Shown here in pieces: positions 1-7,467 of a DNA stretch of 7,490 bases. The position numbers and the translations under genes were made by a program. Position 1 is the stretch's first letter; each line of letters opens with the position of its first letter. Under the pieces are notes generated by a model, which saw only the letters and a program-made list of their open reading frames with translations, made no database searches and was not told the origin of the DNA. The stretch comes from a gamma proteobacterium symbiont of Lucinoma myriamae (GTDB lineage Bacteria; Pseudomonadota; Gammaproteobacteria; GRL18): the NCBI GenBank assembly GCA_025655635.1, contig JAHXIM010000204.1:1-7490 (forward strand), given 5' to 3'.

Positions 1-43
1 TTATGACAGGTAAGTCTTTGGCGAACCTTATGAGTGCTCTCAT
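1..43 (-). CDS. Possible start of a further gene, or displaced C-terminal part of the preceding one (partial)
   Basis: An ATG at 43-41 on the minus strand opens a frame that stays open to the window edge, 14 codons beginning MRALIRFAKDLPVI. It lies 7 bases after the stop of the upstream 143-aa gene, which matches the tight spacing of the rest of the cluster. No convincing Shine-Dalgarno precedes it; the nearest GGA is about 12 bases upstream. The same frame is open without a stop from 67 leftwards, so it could instead be the real C-terminal end of the preceding gene after a frameshift. Fourteen codons are too few to identify a family, and chance openness cannot be excluded. Confidence 0.2.
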   Translation of the reverse strand, partial: MRALIRFAKDLPVI

Positions 44-50
44 GAACCGA

Positions 51-482
51 TTAGTTCCGAGGTTGAGTTAAAAGGGGAACACTGATGCCAATTAATAAAA
101 ATATCTTATTTTGTTTGCTAATAAAAAAACTTAAGTTATTTATTGTTTCCAGATAAGATTGAGTTGCGAAACGCCAGCTTCTTACTTTAGCTCTTTTTTT
201 TAATGTTTGAGGCAAGTGACTTAATGAGCGCTCTAACTCATATTGATAGGTATTATACATTTCAATCAATGCAATTCGGGCAAAATCATATTGTTTTTGC
301 TTATCAGCAACTTCAAGGTGTAAGGCTAATTGAACCAATTTTGAACGGCTGAGATTGATTTCTGAAGCATAAACGGTAAAATTTGAGAATACGGCGACAA
401 ATAAGATAACAACTATGAGCAGATGAAAAAATAATGGCTTGTTAGTCAAACAGACAAACCTTTTTCGAGCATAAGTTTGCAT
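51..482 (-). CDS. Exported protein of unknown function, 143 aa, last complete gene of the smc-zipA-ligA cluster
   Basis: I do not recognise a named family. The N-terminus is a clear Sec signal or membrane anchor: basic residues (R6, K7, R8, K15), a hydrophobic core at about 17-35 and a plausible signal peptidase I site after VYA (residue 39). About 104 residues would remain in the periplasm or on the membrane. The mature part looks mostly helical, with a basic segment (LKKRAKVRSWR, roughly residues 92-102), then a hydrophobic stretch (KIFLLIGISVPLL) close to the end. There are no cysteines after the signal region and no lipobox. The ATG follows the ligA stop by one base (TAATATG), so translation is probably coupled to ligA; its own Shine-Dalgarno is weak (a GAG about 10 bases upstream). 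The abrupt end after the hydrophobic stretch, with another frame open beyond it, leaves the C-terminus uncertain. The gene itself is well supported by spacing and signal peptide; its role is unknown. Confidence 0.7.
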   Translation of the reverse strand: MQTYARKRFVCLTNKPLFFHLLIVVILFVAVFSNFTVYASEINLSRSKLVQLALHLEVADKQKQYDFARIALIEMYNTYQYELERSLSHLPQTLKKRAKVRSWRFATQSYLETINNLSFFISKQNKIFLLIGISVPLLTQPRN

Positions 483-483
483 A

Positions 484-2514
484 TTAGTTTGACTCGAATA
501 AGGCCATCATACCTGCTTCATCCATGATTTCTATATTAAGCTCTTCAGCTTTTTTTAATTTAGATCCGGCTTTCTCACCCGCTATAAGTAAATCAGTTTT
601 CTTTGAGACACTACCACTGACTTTAGCTCCCAGCTCAATTAGCCGGGCTTTAGCATCATTTCTGTTGAGTAAAGAAAGTGATCCGGTGAGAACAATGACC
701 TTTCCAGCCAGAGGCAATTCATTAGCCTCTTTTTGTATTATTTCAGGCCAGTGAATACCTGAAGCTAATAATTTATTAATAACCTCTTCATTATGAGGCT
801 GAGAAAAAAAAGTCTCAATATTATGTGCCACCACAGGTCCAACATCGGGTACTTCTTGTAGTGCTTCTGATTGGGTCGCTTTAATGATATCCAATATTTT
901 AAAGTAATTGGCCAACGATAATGCCGTGGCTTCACCAACCTCACGGATACCCAGAGAATATAGAAAACGGGCTAAAGTTGTGCTTTTACTTTCGTCTATC
1001 GCTTTAATAAGATTTTCAGCCGATTTATCACCCATGCGTTCCATAGAAACCAGCTGTATATCATTGAGATGGAACAAGTCTGATATATCATGTATCAATT
1101 CTGCATCAACTAACTGCTCAACTAACTTATCACCAAGTCCATCAATATCCATAGCTTTACGTGAAGCGAAATGTTTGATCGCTTCTTTACGTTGTGCAGG
1201 ACAATACAAACCACCGGTACAACGAGACTTAGCTTCATCATTAATACGCTCTGCCAATGAATCACAGATAGGACAATGATCCGGCATAGTATAGGGTGTT
1301 GACTGTTGAGGACGTTCAGATATAACCGCTTTTACCACTTCAGGGATCACATCTCCTGCGCGACGAACAATCACCATGTCACCAATTCGAACATCCTTTC
1401 TATCAATCTCATCCTGATTGTGCAAGGTGGCATTGGTTACGGTAACTCCGCCGACAAATACCGGCTCTAATCGAGCCACAGGAGTTAACGCGCCAGTACG
1501 CCCTACCTGCACATCAATATTCAATAAACGGGTCATGGCTTCTTCAGCAGGGAATTTATGGGCTATAGCCCATCGTGGCGCACGAGAAATAAACCCAGCC
1601 TTCTCCTGCTGCGTAATACTATCAACCTTATATACAACGCCATCAATCTCATATGGTAGTTCTGAACGACGTATGAGAATTGAATCATAATAGTTAATAC
1701 ATTCTTGCCAGGAGGATAATATTTTTACTTCTGGACTGACTGAGAAACCCCAGCTTTGTAATTGTTTGAGAATTTGACTATGGCTGTCTTTTATTGGCTC
1801 ATCAGGGTGTGCTTGTTCAACAACACCAATACTATAACAAAACATAGCAAGCGGTCGTGAAGCGGCTATTTTAGAATCCAGTTGACGTAAACTACCAGCG
1901 GCCGCATTTCTAGGGTTTGCAAAGGTTCTTTCACCCTTGATTATTTGCAACTCATTAAGTTTAGCAAAGCCTTTTTTGGGCATAAATATTTCGCCGCGAA
2001 CTTCCAGAATCTTAGGATAATTCAGACCTTGTAAATGTAATGGGATTGATTGAATTGTTTTAACATTCTGAGTAACATTTTCACCTGATTGTCCATCTCC
2101 TCTGGTGGCTGCCTGAACTAAAATCCCATTTTCATAACGCAGGCTAATTGCCAGACCATCAAGTTTGGGTTCAGCAACAATAGTAAATTCCTCATGATCC
2201 AGGAGAGCATCAATACGATGTAAAAATTCTTCGATCTCATCTGAACTAAAAGCGTTAGAAAGTGACAACATCGGCATCTGATGTGTGACTTGTTCAAAAC
2301 TATCCAGCACTTTACCACCAACCCGTTGTGTTGGTGAATCCAGTGAAATTAATTCAGGATACTGTTTTTCTATGTCTTCTAATTGACGGAAAAGCTTATC
2401 GTATTCATTGTCGGGAATTTCAGGATCATCAAGCACATAATAACGATGACTATGATAATTCAGAATTTTATGTAACGCTTTAACTTGTTGTAACAGGTCT
2501 GCAGCAGTAGGCAT
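484..2514 (-). CDS. ligA: NAD-dependent DNA ligase LigA
   Basis: Seals single-strand nicks with NAD+ as AMP donor, joining Okazaki fragments and completing excision repair in the cytoplasm. The 676 residues match the usual full length (E. coli about 671). Domain order is complete. The N-terminal NMN-binding domain Ia (about 5-75) has HSHRYYVLDDPEIPDNEYD. The adenylation domain has the nucleophile K117 in EPKLDG, R138 in TRGDG, E175 in VRGE, K296 in DGVVYKVD and K320 in AHKFPAEE. The OB fold spans about 322-400. A four-cysteine zinc finger uses C414, C417, C432 and C438. Helix-hairpin-helix repeats cover about 445-590 (DIDGLG, VPDVGP), and a C-terminal BRCT domain covers about 598-676. The ATG shares its A with the zipA stop (TAATG), and GGGA lies 5 bases upstream of the ATG, so it is probably coupled to zipA. 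No key residue is missing. The assignment is essentially certain. Confidence 0.98.
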   Translation of the reverse strand: MPTAADLLQQVKALHKILNYHSHRYYVLDDPEIPDNEYDKLFRQLEDIEKQYPELISLDSPTQRVGGKVLDSFEQVTHQMPMLSLSNAFSSDEIEEFLHRIDALLDHEEFTIVAEPKLDGLAISLRYENGILVQAATRGDGQSGENVTQNVKTIQSIPLHLQGLNYPKILEVRGEIFMPKKGFAKLNELQIIKGERTFANPRNAAAGSLRQLDSKIAASRPLAMFCYSIGVVEQAHPDEPIKDSHSQILKQLQSWGFSVSPEVKILSSWQECINYYDSILIRRSELPYEIDGVVYKVDSITQQEKAGFISRAPRWAIAHKFPAEEAMTRLLNIDVQVGRTGALTPVARLEPVFVGGVTVTNATLHNQDEIDRKDVRIGDMVIVRRAGDVIPEVVKAVISERPQQSTPYTMPDHCPICDSLAERINDEAKSRCTGGLYCPAQRKEAIKHFASRKAMDIDGLGDKLVEQLVDAELIHDISDLFHLNDIQLVSMERMGDKSAENLIKAIDESKSTTLARFLYSLGIREVGEATALSLANYFKILDIIKATQSEALQEVPDVGPVVAHNIETFFSQPHNEEVINKLLASGIHWPEIIQKEANELPLAGKVIVLTGSLSLLNRNDAKARLIELGAKVSGSVSKKTDLLIAGEKAGSKLKKAEELNIEIMDEAGMMALFESN

Positions 2515-3242
2515 TAGTGTCCCATATCAGCCAGTTTCTTTGCTTTTTCCATTTCAAATTTAAGCTTTTTAATTTGTTCTTTTTTATAAGAAATTACCTG
2601 TTGAGTCAGTTGACTACGAGTTTCATCACACAACTCACCGCCTAAATCTGCAGCAATCATTTGCGCTACATGAATAAATTTATCATAGGCTTCATCGCAG
2701 CCCATTCGTGTAGGTAAACGCATAAAAATTGAAATTCCCGGAGTCTTCATTTCATCATCAAGAAGATCAAAGGTGCCTGGTTCAATAATATTGGCAATAC
2801 TGAATAAAGCAAAGGTTTCTGGTTTATTATCACCAGGGTAGTGAAAAATATTCATTTCTCCATAAGAAAGCCCTGCATTTAACAGTGCTTTATAAAGTTG
2901 TTGCCCTGAGAAAAACTCACCCTTTGTTAAAATCGTATGTGAAATAATTATTTCCTCAACACCTTCAGGGGCAGCATCATAATGTACTTTAATTTTTTGA
3001 GATGAATCTTGTACTGCTGTAGACTCATCCGTTAATAAATCCGTTGTCTCAGTCTGTATGTTGTTCTGGTCAACAAAAGAAGCGAATGTTTCAGTTGTTT
3101 TTTTAAACGATGCTGGTTTATTTTGATTAAAATTTTCAATTTCATCATTAATTTTTTTATGATGTTTGTAATAAGTAAACATTGCTACCAGCAGTACAAC
3201 TCCAATTCCGGCCAGTATCAGTATAAATGTGAGTTCATCCAT
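2514..3242 (-). CDS. zipA: Cell division protein ZipA
   Basis: Inner-membrane protein that anchors and stabilises the FtsZ ring at the division site and helps recruit later divisome proteins. Of the 242 residues, 4-24 form one N-terminal membrane helix (FILILAGIGVVLLVAMFTYY region), followed by a basic patch (KHHKK). A linker of about 65 residues (30-95) is rich in N, T, S, D and Q. The C-terminal FtsZ-binding domain (about 96-222) contains ILTKGEFFSGQQLYKALLNAG, the LSYGEMNIFHY strand, MKTPGISIFMRLP and a long helix around residues 183-200. A charged lysine-rich helical tail (220-238) closes the protein. It is shorter than E. coli ZipA (328 aa) because the linker is reduced and not proline/glutamine rich. 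It starts 4 bases after the smc stop and its own stop overlaps the ligA ATG. The position between smc and ligA supports the call independently of similarity. Confidence 0.95.
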   Translation of the reverse strand: MDELTFILILAGIGVVLLVAMFTYYKHHKKINDEIENFNQNKPASFKKTTETFASFVDQNNIQTETTDLLTDESTAVQDSSQKIKVHYDAAPEGVEEIIISHTILTKGEFFSGQQLYKALLNAGLSYGEMNIFHYPGDNKPETFALFSIANIIEPGTFDLLDDEMKTPGISIFMRLPTRMGCDEAYDKFIHVAQMIAADLGGELCDETRSQLTQQVISYKKEQIKKLKFEMEKAKKLADMGH

Positions 3243-3246
3243 AATT

Positions 3247-6200
3247 TTAGCTTTCTACCATATCAACAGCTTCGTGAATATCCACATCAACAATCCTTGA
3301 AACACCAGGCTCTTTCATGGTAACACCACATAGATGATCCGACATTTCCATAGTTGTTTTGTTGTGGGTAATATAAATAAATTGTACTTGAGCAGACATC
3401 TCTTTAACCATAGCACAAAAGCGTCCAACATTAGCTTCATCAAGTGGTGCATCGACTTCATCTAACATACAAAACGGAGCCGGATTCAGTTCAAATATGG
3501 CGAAGACAAGCGATACTGCTGTCATTGCCTTTTCACCACCCGATAATAGATGGATAGTGCTATTTCTCTTTCCAGGAGGGCGTGCCATAATGGTCACCCC
3601 GGTATTAAGCAAATCATCGCCGGTCAGATCAAGATAAGCATGACCACCACCAAATAATTTGGGAAATAATTTCTGCACACCTGTATTAATTTTATCAAAA
3701 GTTTCTTTAAATCGTGTTCTGGTTTCACGATCAATTTTAGCAATAGCCCCTTCTAAAGTATCTAAAGCACTGAGTAGATCATCATTTTGTGCATCGAGGT
3801 ATTGCTTACGTTCTGATTGTTCTTTAAATTCATCAATTGCTGCCAGATTAATGGATCCCAGACGTTGAATACGCTGTGCCAGCTCATTCACTTCAGATTT
3901 CCAGACTGATTCGCTGGCTTCTTGCGGCATACCAAGAAAAAGTTCTTCTAATGAAAACCCGGATTCATCTACTTGTTCATGTAGAGTCTGACGACGAACC
4001 ATCAGTTCTGAAGAGGCAATACGAATACTTTCAAGCTCTGAACGTAATGATTGTAATGTACTTTCTACCTGAGCTCGCTTTTGATCAAATTCTCTCAATG
4101 CATGATCGAATTCTTCAACTTTTTGGCGCGCCTGAGTTAATTGTTCTTCAACGACAATACGAGATTCAAGATGGCTTTCCAGTTCATCCGTCAATTGCTG
4201 TACAGGATCATCATCTTCAAGCATCATATCTAATAATTGCTGACGTCTGCTTGAGAGTTGTTCTAATTGCCCGGTTAAACGGAGCATGCCCTGCTCGGTT
4301 GAGGTAAGTTCTGTTTTTATACCGCGCAACTGGATATCAAGTGCATGACTGCGTTCTCTGTTTTCTCTGGCTTTTATACGCATTTCATCAAGCTGACTAC
4401 GATGTGAATCACGTTCATGAGTTAATACGTCACGTTGTTGTGAAAACTCATCTATCATTTCCAGAGCGACATGAAGCCGCTCTGTAGATTCTTCAATAAG
4501 AATTTTTTCTTCTTCAGATTGTAGTTCAACTTCTGTTATTTCGCTATGAATTCGAGATTCACGACTATTGACCTGCTCCAGACGAGATTGTTTAGCACTT
4601 AATTGTGAACGAATTTCAGACAATTTACGATTTTGCTGATTGAATTCTATTTGCAAGTTTTCCCGATTATGTTCAATTTCACGCTGTTGATTTCTTCCCT
4701 GCTCTATTTGTTTACTCAGCTCATCAACCACTTGTGATAGTTGTTGGTAATTCTCATTAAGCTCTTTGATTTCCTGTTCTCTGGCAAGTACGCCGCCTTT
4801 TTGATCAGTATCTTTTATGACTCTCAACCAATTGGGCCCAAGCCAGATACCATCACGAGTAATGATTGACTCATTAAGCTTAAGGTTTTTTCTCTGTGTC
4901 ACTGCCAGTGATAGATCTTCACTCGCATAAACACCTTGTATATAGGGTTGAATAAGGTGTGTAGCACCATCAACGAACTCTTCAAGAAAGCTTAATTCAA
5001 TCAGTGAAACATTCTTTGACCGCTGTTCTGTTAAATTGACACCGATATCAGAGTGATCTTCAATCAGAGTCAAATTGGATTCCTCAAGCGTTTCAAGTTG
5101 CTGAAATAATGGTTCTATTGATTCAACACAAGTGGCTTCAAGGTAGTCGCCTAAGACGCACTCGACTGCTTGTTCCCAATTATCTTTAACGCTGATCTGC
5201 TCTGCTATGCGTGGGAGATCTACGATATTCTGATGTTCCATCCATTGTTTAAGAGATTCATCATTTTTTCCAAGCGCTGCCTGTTGTAATGCTTCAAGCG
5301 AGGCCTTACGGCCTTGTAAAGATTGTAACAGGCTGCGCTGTTTATCCAGGTCATTAGTTAATAAATGATTGTCATCGCGGATCGTTTGAATATGTTCTCG
5401 TTCCTGATCCAGTTGATGCTGCAAGGCTGATGTTATATCCTCTGACGCTATGACTTCACTCTCAAGAATTGACAGTGACTCTTCTAAGTGAGTAGTGGAT
5501 AGTTGTTTTGTTTCATCTTTGAGCTTTTCAATACGTCGTTGTTGATTGTTGATATTTTGCTCAAACTGACTGATTTTACTTCTTTCAATTTGAGCGGTCT
5601 GGGAAGGTTCTTGCGAGAGTTGATTAAATTCATCCCAGCGTAATTGCCAATCCTGCATAGAATGCTCATATTCAGACAGCATTTGTGTTGATTGTTCTTC
5701 CATTTCACTGGCTTGCTCAAAATCAGGTTCAATTTCCAGTAATTGATTATTCAGTGAGTCCAGCTTTTCATTATCTTCTGAAACATGAAGATTCATATTT
5801 ACAAATGAACGCTCAGCCTGTTCCAGATCATCTTTATGCTGCTGATTTTTTTCTTTAGTATGTGTAATAGCCTGCTCAACCCGAGCGATTTCAGCACCCA
5901 CACGATAAAAATTACCTTGTACGGTATTAAAAGAATCGTTGGCATCAATATGCAGCTCACGAGATTCCTCTATACCTGCTTCAATAGTACGCAGCTCTGC
6001 AGTTTGCTGCTCCAGAGTAATTTCTTTTTCTCGTATCTGAGCTTTCTGCTCTTTAGCATTGACATCAATCGCTTGCCAGCGAAGTGCTTGAAGTTGTGCT
6101 TTTTTTAAGCGCTCATCTTTTTTGAGATCAGTATAACGTTCAGCAGTACGCGCCTGACGTTGTAAGTGCGCAATTTGTTTATCCAGTTCCAGGCGTACAT

Positions 6201-6786
6201 CATCAAGTCGTTCTATATTTTCCCGAGTGTGACGGATTCTGGTTTCTGTTTCTCTTCTACGTTCTTTATATTTGGATATACCTGCTGCTTCTTCAATATA
6301 AACTCGTAATTCCTCAGGCTTGGATTCAATCAAACGAGAAATCATGCCCTGCTCAATAATAGAATAACTCCTTGGCCCCAGACCGGTGCCAAGAAATAAA
6401 TCAGTCACATCACGGCGACGACAGCGTACATTGTTTAAATAGTATTGAGATTGAGCATCACGGTTAACCGTTCTTTTAACGGAAATATCATTAAATTTTG
6501 CATATTCGCCGGTGATGGTGCCGTCAGAATTATCAAACAATAACTCAACTGTACATTGTCCTACAGGCTTTCGCCCAGATGAACCATTGAAGATAACATC
6601 TGTCATGGATTCACCACGCAGATTTTTTGCAGAGCTTTCACCCATCACCCAGCGTACAGCATCAATAGTATTTGATTTACCACAGCCATTAGGTCCGAGA
6701 ATACTCACCAGATCGCTTGGAAAAGATAACACTGTCGGATCGACGAAAGATTTAAAACCAGCGAGTTTAATTTTGCTTAAGCGCAT
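3247..6786 (-). CDS. smc: Chromosome partition/condensin ATPase Smc
   Basis: Forms the dimeric, ring-shaped core of the bacterial condensin; with kleisin ScpA and ScpB it compacts and segregates the nucleoid using ATP. Length (1179 aa) is normal. The N-terminal ATPase half carries Walker A GPNGCGKS (31-38), R57 in NLRGES and a Q-loop at SIIEQG (142-147). The first coiled-coil arm runs about 175-510. The hinge spans about 515-660, with NWEQAVECVLGDYLEA and the gammaproteobacterial-type VTRDG-like segment ITRDGIWLGPNWLRV. The return coiled coil runs about 665-1010. The C-terminal half has the ABC signature LSGGEK (1081-1086), Walker B CMLDE (D1109, E1110), D-loop LDEAN (1115-1119) and H1141 in THNK. 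All ATPase residues are present. The ATG is the family's standard start (MRLSKIKLAGFKSF); the Shine-Dalgarno is weak. It is the first gene of the minus-strand cluster, divergent from queF. Its presence implies that this organism uses Smc-ScpAB, not MukBEF. Confidence 0.98.
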   Translation of the reverse strand: MRLSKIKLAGFKSFVDPTVLSFPSDLVSILGPNGCGKSNTIDAVRWVMGESSAKNLRGESMTDVIFNGSSGRKPVGQCTVELLFDNSDGTITGEYAKFNDISVKRTVNRDAQSQYYLNNVRCRRRDVTDLFLGTGLGPRSYSIIEQGMISRLIESKPEELRVYIEEAAGISKYKERRRETETRIRHTRENIERLDDVRLELDKQIAHLQRQARTAERYTDLKKDERLKKAQLQALRWQAIDVNAKEQKAQIREKEITLEQQTAELRTIEAGIEESRELHIDANDSFNTVQGNFYRVGAEIARVEQAITHTKEKNQQHKDDLEQAERSFVNMNLHVSEDNEKLDSLNNQLLEIEPDFEQASEMEEQSTQMLSEYEHSMQDWQLRWDEFNQLSQEPSQTAQIERSKISQFEQNINNQQRRIEKLKDETKQLSTTHLEESLSILESEVIASEDITSALQHQLDQEREHIQTIRDDNHLLTNDLDKQRSLLQSLQGRKASLEALQQAALGKNDESLKQWMEHQNIVDLPRIAEQISVKDNWEQAVECVLGDYLEATCVESIEPLFQQLETLEESNLTLIEDHSDIGVNLTEQRSKNVSLIELSFLEEFVDGATHLIQPYIQGVYASEDLSLAVTQRKNLKLNESIITRDGIWLGPNWLRVIKDTDQKGGVLAREQEIKELNENYQQLSQVVDELSKQIEQGRNQQREIEHNRENLQIEFNQQNRKLSEIRSQLSAKQSRLEQVNSRESRIHSEITEVELQSEEEKILIEESTERLHVALEMIDEFSQQRDVLTHERDSHRSQLDEMRIKARENRERSHALDIQLRGIKTELTSTEQGMLRLTGQLEQLSSRRQQLLDMMLEDDDPVQQLTDELESHLESRIVVEEQLTQARQKVEEFDHALREFDQKRAQVESTLQSLRSELESIRIASSELMVRRQTLHEQVDESGFSLEELFLGMPQEASESVWKSEVNELAQRIQRLGSINLAAIDEFKEQSERKQYLDAQNDDLLSALDTLEGAIAKIDRETRTRFKETFDKINTGVQKLFPKLFGGGHAYLDLTGDDLLNTGVTIMARPPGKRNSTIHLLSGGEKAMTAVSLVFAIFELNPAPFCMLDEVDAPLDEANVGRFCAMVKEMSAQVQFIYITHNKTTMEMSDHLCGVTMKEPGVSRIVDVDIHEAVDMVES

Positions 6787-6825
6787 TCCGTTACTTTATC
6801 TTCAAATTAGGTAATAGTTTCATAG

Positions 6826-6836
6826 GTGATTATCAC
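6826..6836. repeat. Small palindrome over the proposed smc -10 element
   Basis: GTGAT-T-ATCAC is a perfect 5-bp inverted repeat around one central base. It covers the proposed -10 hexamer of smc (6829-6834). A third copy of the half-site GTGAT lies at 6860-6864, 34 bp from the first in the same orientation and just upstream of the -35. This could be an operator, but the palindrome is short and I cannot link it to a known regulator. Confidence 0.35.
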
Positions 6837-6858
6837 ATCGACTCAACATTTTACCCAA
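6829..6858 (-). promoter_or_regulatory. Candidate sigma-70 promoter for smc-zipA-ligA
   Basis: Reading the minus strand, TTGGGT (6858-6853) and GATAAT (6834-6829) are 18 bases apart, and the -10 is preceded by TGT, giving an extended -10 (TGTGATAAT). Transcription would start near 6822, leaving a leader of about 36 bases before the smc ATG. The -35 is only a partial match (TTG conserved). This is the best promoter-like element I found on this strand in the spacer, judged by eye only. Confidence 0.4.
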
Positions 6859-7012
6859 TGTGATTTCTCATTGCTAGTTCAATTTAGATTTGATTTTGAT
6901 TGATACTCATTTTAATGTACGTTCATGTGAATTATTTTGCGTAATAGTGTAAAATCTGCACACTTTAAATTCATCATATTTTATTAATTTAGCAAATAAT
7001 TCTAGTAAAATC

Positions 7013-7016
7013 AGGA
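7013..7016 (+). promoter_or_regulatory. Shine-Dalgarno site of queF
   Basis: AGGA lies 7 bases before the ATG at 7024, which is ideal spacing and fixes the queF start. The next in-frame methionine is well inside the conserved fold (residue 62), so no other start is credible. Confidence 0.8.
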
Positions 7017-7023
7017 ATAAACT

Positions 7024-7419
7024 ATGTCCCAACCCAGCAAAGAACTTGAAACATTTGATAACCCAACACCAGAACGGGATTTTACCATTCGTATCAAGGT
7101 TCCGGAATTTACCTGCCTCTGTCCTAAAACAGGTCAGCCTGATTTTGCGACAATCAATATTGAATATATTGCAGATAAACACTGTGTCGAACTAAAATCA
7201 CTTAAAATGTATATGTGGTCTTTTCGTAATGAAGGTGCTTTTCACGAAAAAGTGACCAATGATATTTTATCTGATTTAGTTAGCGCAACTGAGCCAAGAT
7301 TTATGCGTATTACTGCTGAATTTTATGTCCGTGGCGGTATTTATACAACAGTTGTTGCAGATCACCGTGCTGATAACTGGACACCGCCTGTTCCTGTTCA
7401 TCTGATGTGGTTACACTAA
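7024..7419 (+). CDS. queF: NADPH-dependent 7-cyano-7-deazaguanine reductase QueF (short type)
   Basis: Reduces the nitrile of preQ0 to the aminomethyl group of preQ1 with NADPH, the step before preQ1 is inserted into tRNA on the way to queuosine. Cytoplasmic, tunnelling-fold family. At 131 residues it is the single-domain form known from Bacillus subtilis, not the longer two-domain E. coli type. The nucleophilic cysteine is C33 in TCLCPKTGQPDF, with the proton-donating aspartate D40. The QueF signature follows as ELKSLKMY (56-63). The FRNEGAFHE segment (67-75) supplies conserved histidine and glutamate. The C-terminus has the typical RGG and the WTPPVPV-type ending. GTP cyclohydrolase I shares the fold but lacks the ELKSLK signature and this cysteine context. 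It is transcribed divergently from smc; no other queuosine gene is visible. I see no preQ1 riboswitch in its leader. Confidence 0.97.
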   Translation: MSQPSKELETFDNPTPERDFTIRIKVPEFTCLCPKTGQPDFATINIEYIADKHCVELKSLKMYMWSFRNEGAFHEKVTNDILSDLVSATEPRFMRITAEFYVRGGIYTTVVADHRADNWTPPVPVHLMWLH

Positions 7420-7427
7420 CCAGGACA

Positions 7428-7458
7428 CTCAATTTCATATAAACTAAATGAAATTGAG
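7428..7458 (+). repeat. Perfect 11-bp inverted repeat between queF and the next gene
   Basis: The left arm CTCAATTTCAT (7428-7438) and right arm ATGAAATTGAG (7448-7458) are exactly complementary, separated by a 9-base A-rich loop. It begins 8 bases after the queF stop codon. The stem has 3 GC and 8 AT pairs, so the hairpin is only moderately stable. It is not followed by a T-run on either strand, which argues against a standard intrinsic terminator. The last three bases of the right arm (GAG, 7456-7458) are part of the Shine-Dalgarno GAGGA of the next gene. It may therefore tune translation of that gene, bind a protein, or stabilise the queF mRNA end. The symmetry is directly visible; the function is inference. 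Confidence 0.7.
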
Positions 7459-7460
7459 GA
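7456..7460 (+). promoter_or_regulatory. Shine-Dalgarno site for the gene starting at 7468
   Basis: GAGGA is followed by 7 bases and then GTG, an ideal arrangement that selects GTG as start. Three of its five bases sit in the right arm of the hairpin at 7428-7458. Confidence 0.5.
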
Positions 7461-7467
7461 TTAAAAA

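Larger units (their letters stand above)
6787..7023. other. Divergent intergenic region between smc and queF
   Basis: This 237-base, very AT-rich spacer must hold the promoters of both the smc-zipA-ligA cluster and queF. It contains a candidate smc promoter, a palindrome at 6826-6836, a looser dyad at 6856-6873 (CAATG, 8 bases, CATTG), and a run of repeated TTTGATT-like words at about 6886-6904. For queF, a TAAAAT at 6950-6955 could be a -10, but I find no good -35 at the right distance, so I do not call that promoter separately. I see no small ORF with a ribosome binding site and no RNA gene. Confidence 0.7.

Noticed and set aside
28..45. Small hairpin TTATGAG-TGCT-CTCATGA as terminator of the minus-strand cluster
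   Set aside because: The stem is short with one G-U pair, no T-run follows on the minus strand, and it may lie within coding sequence.
908..1279. 123-codon plus-strand open frame inside ligA
   Set aside because: Antisense to the conserved zinc-finger and helix-hairpin-helix part of ligA; low-complexity serine-rich translation typical of a shadow frame.
1898..1905. GCGGCCGC (NotI) site in AT-rich DNA, as a hint of cloning or vector sequence
   Set aside because: It encodes the invariant Asn-Ala-Ala-Ala-Gly segment of LigA, so it comes from the conserved protein motif.
3876..4307. 143-codon plus-strand open frame inside smc
   Set aside because: It is antisense to the coiled-coil part of an intact smc, has no family features, and reflects the codon bias of the real gene.
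6956..7023. preQ1 riboswitch in the queF leader
   Set aside because: I looked for the class I stem-loop and A-rich tail with a pairing CTAA-type loop and found no matching arrangement; the leader is simply AT-rich.
6907..7182. 91-codon minus-strand frame overlapping the 5' part of queF
   Set aside because: It lies antisense to the conserved catalytic region of queF and in the spacer, with no ribosome binding site; the cysteine- and phenylalanine-rich translation is not convincing.
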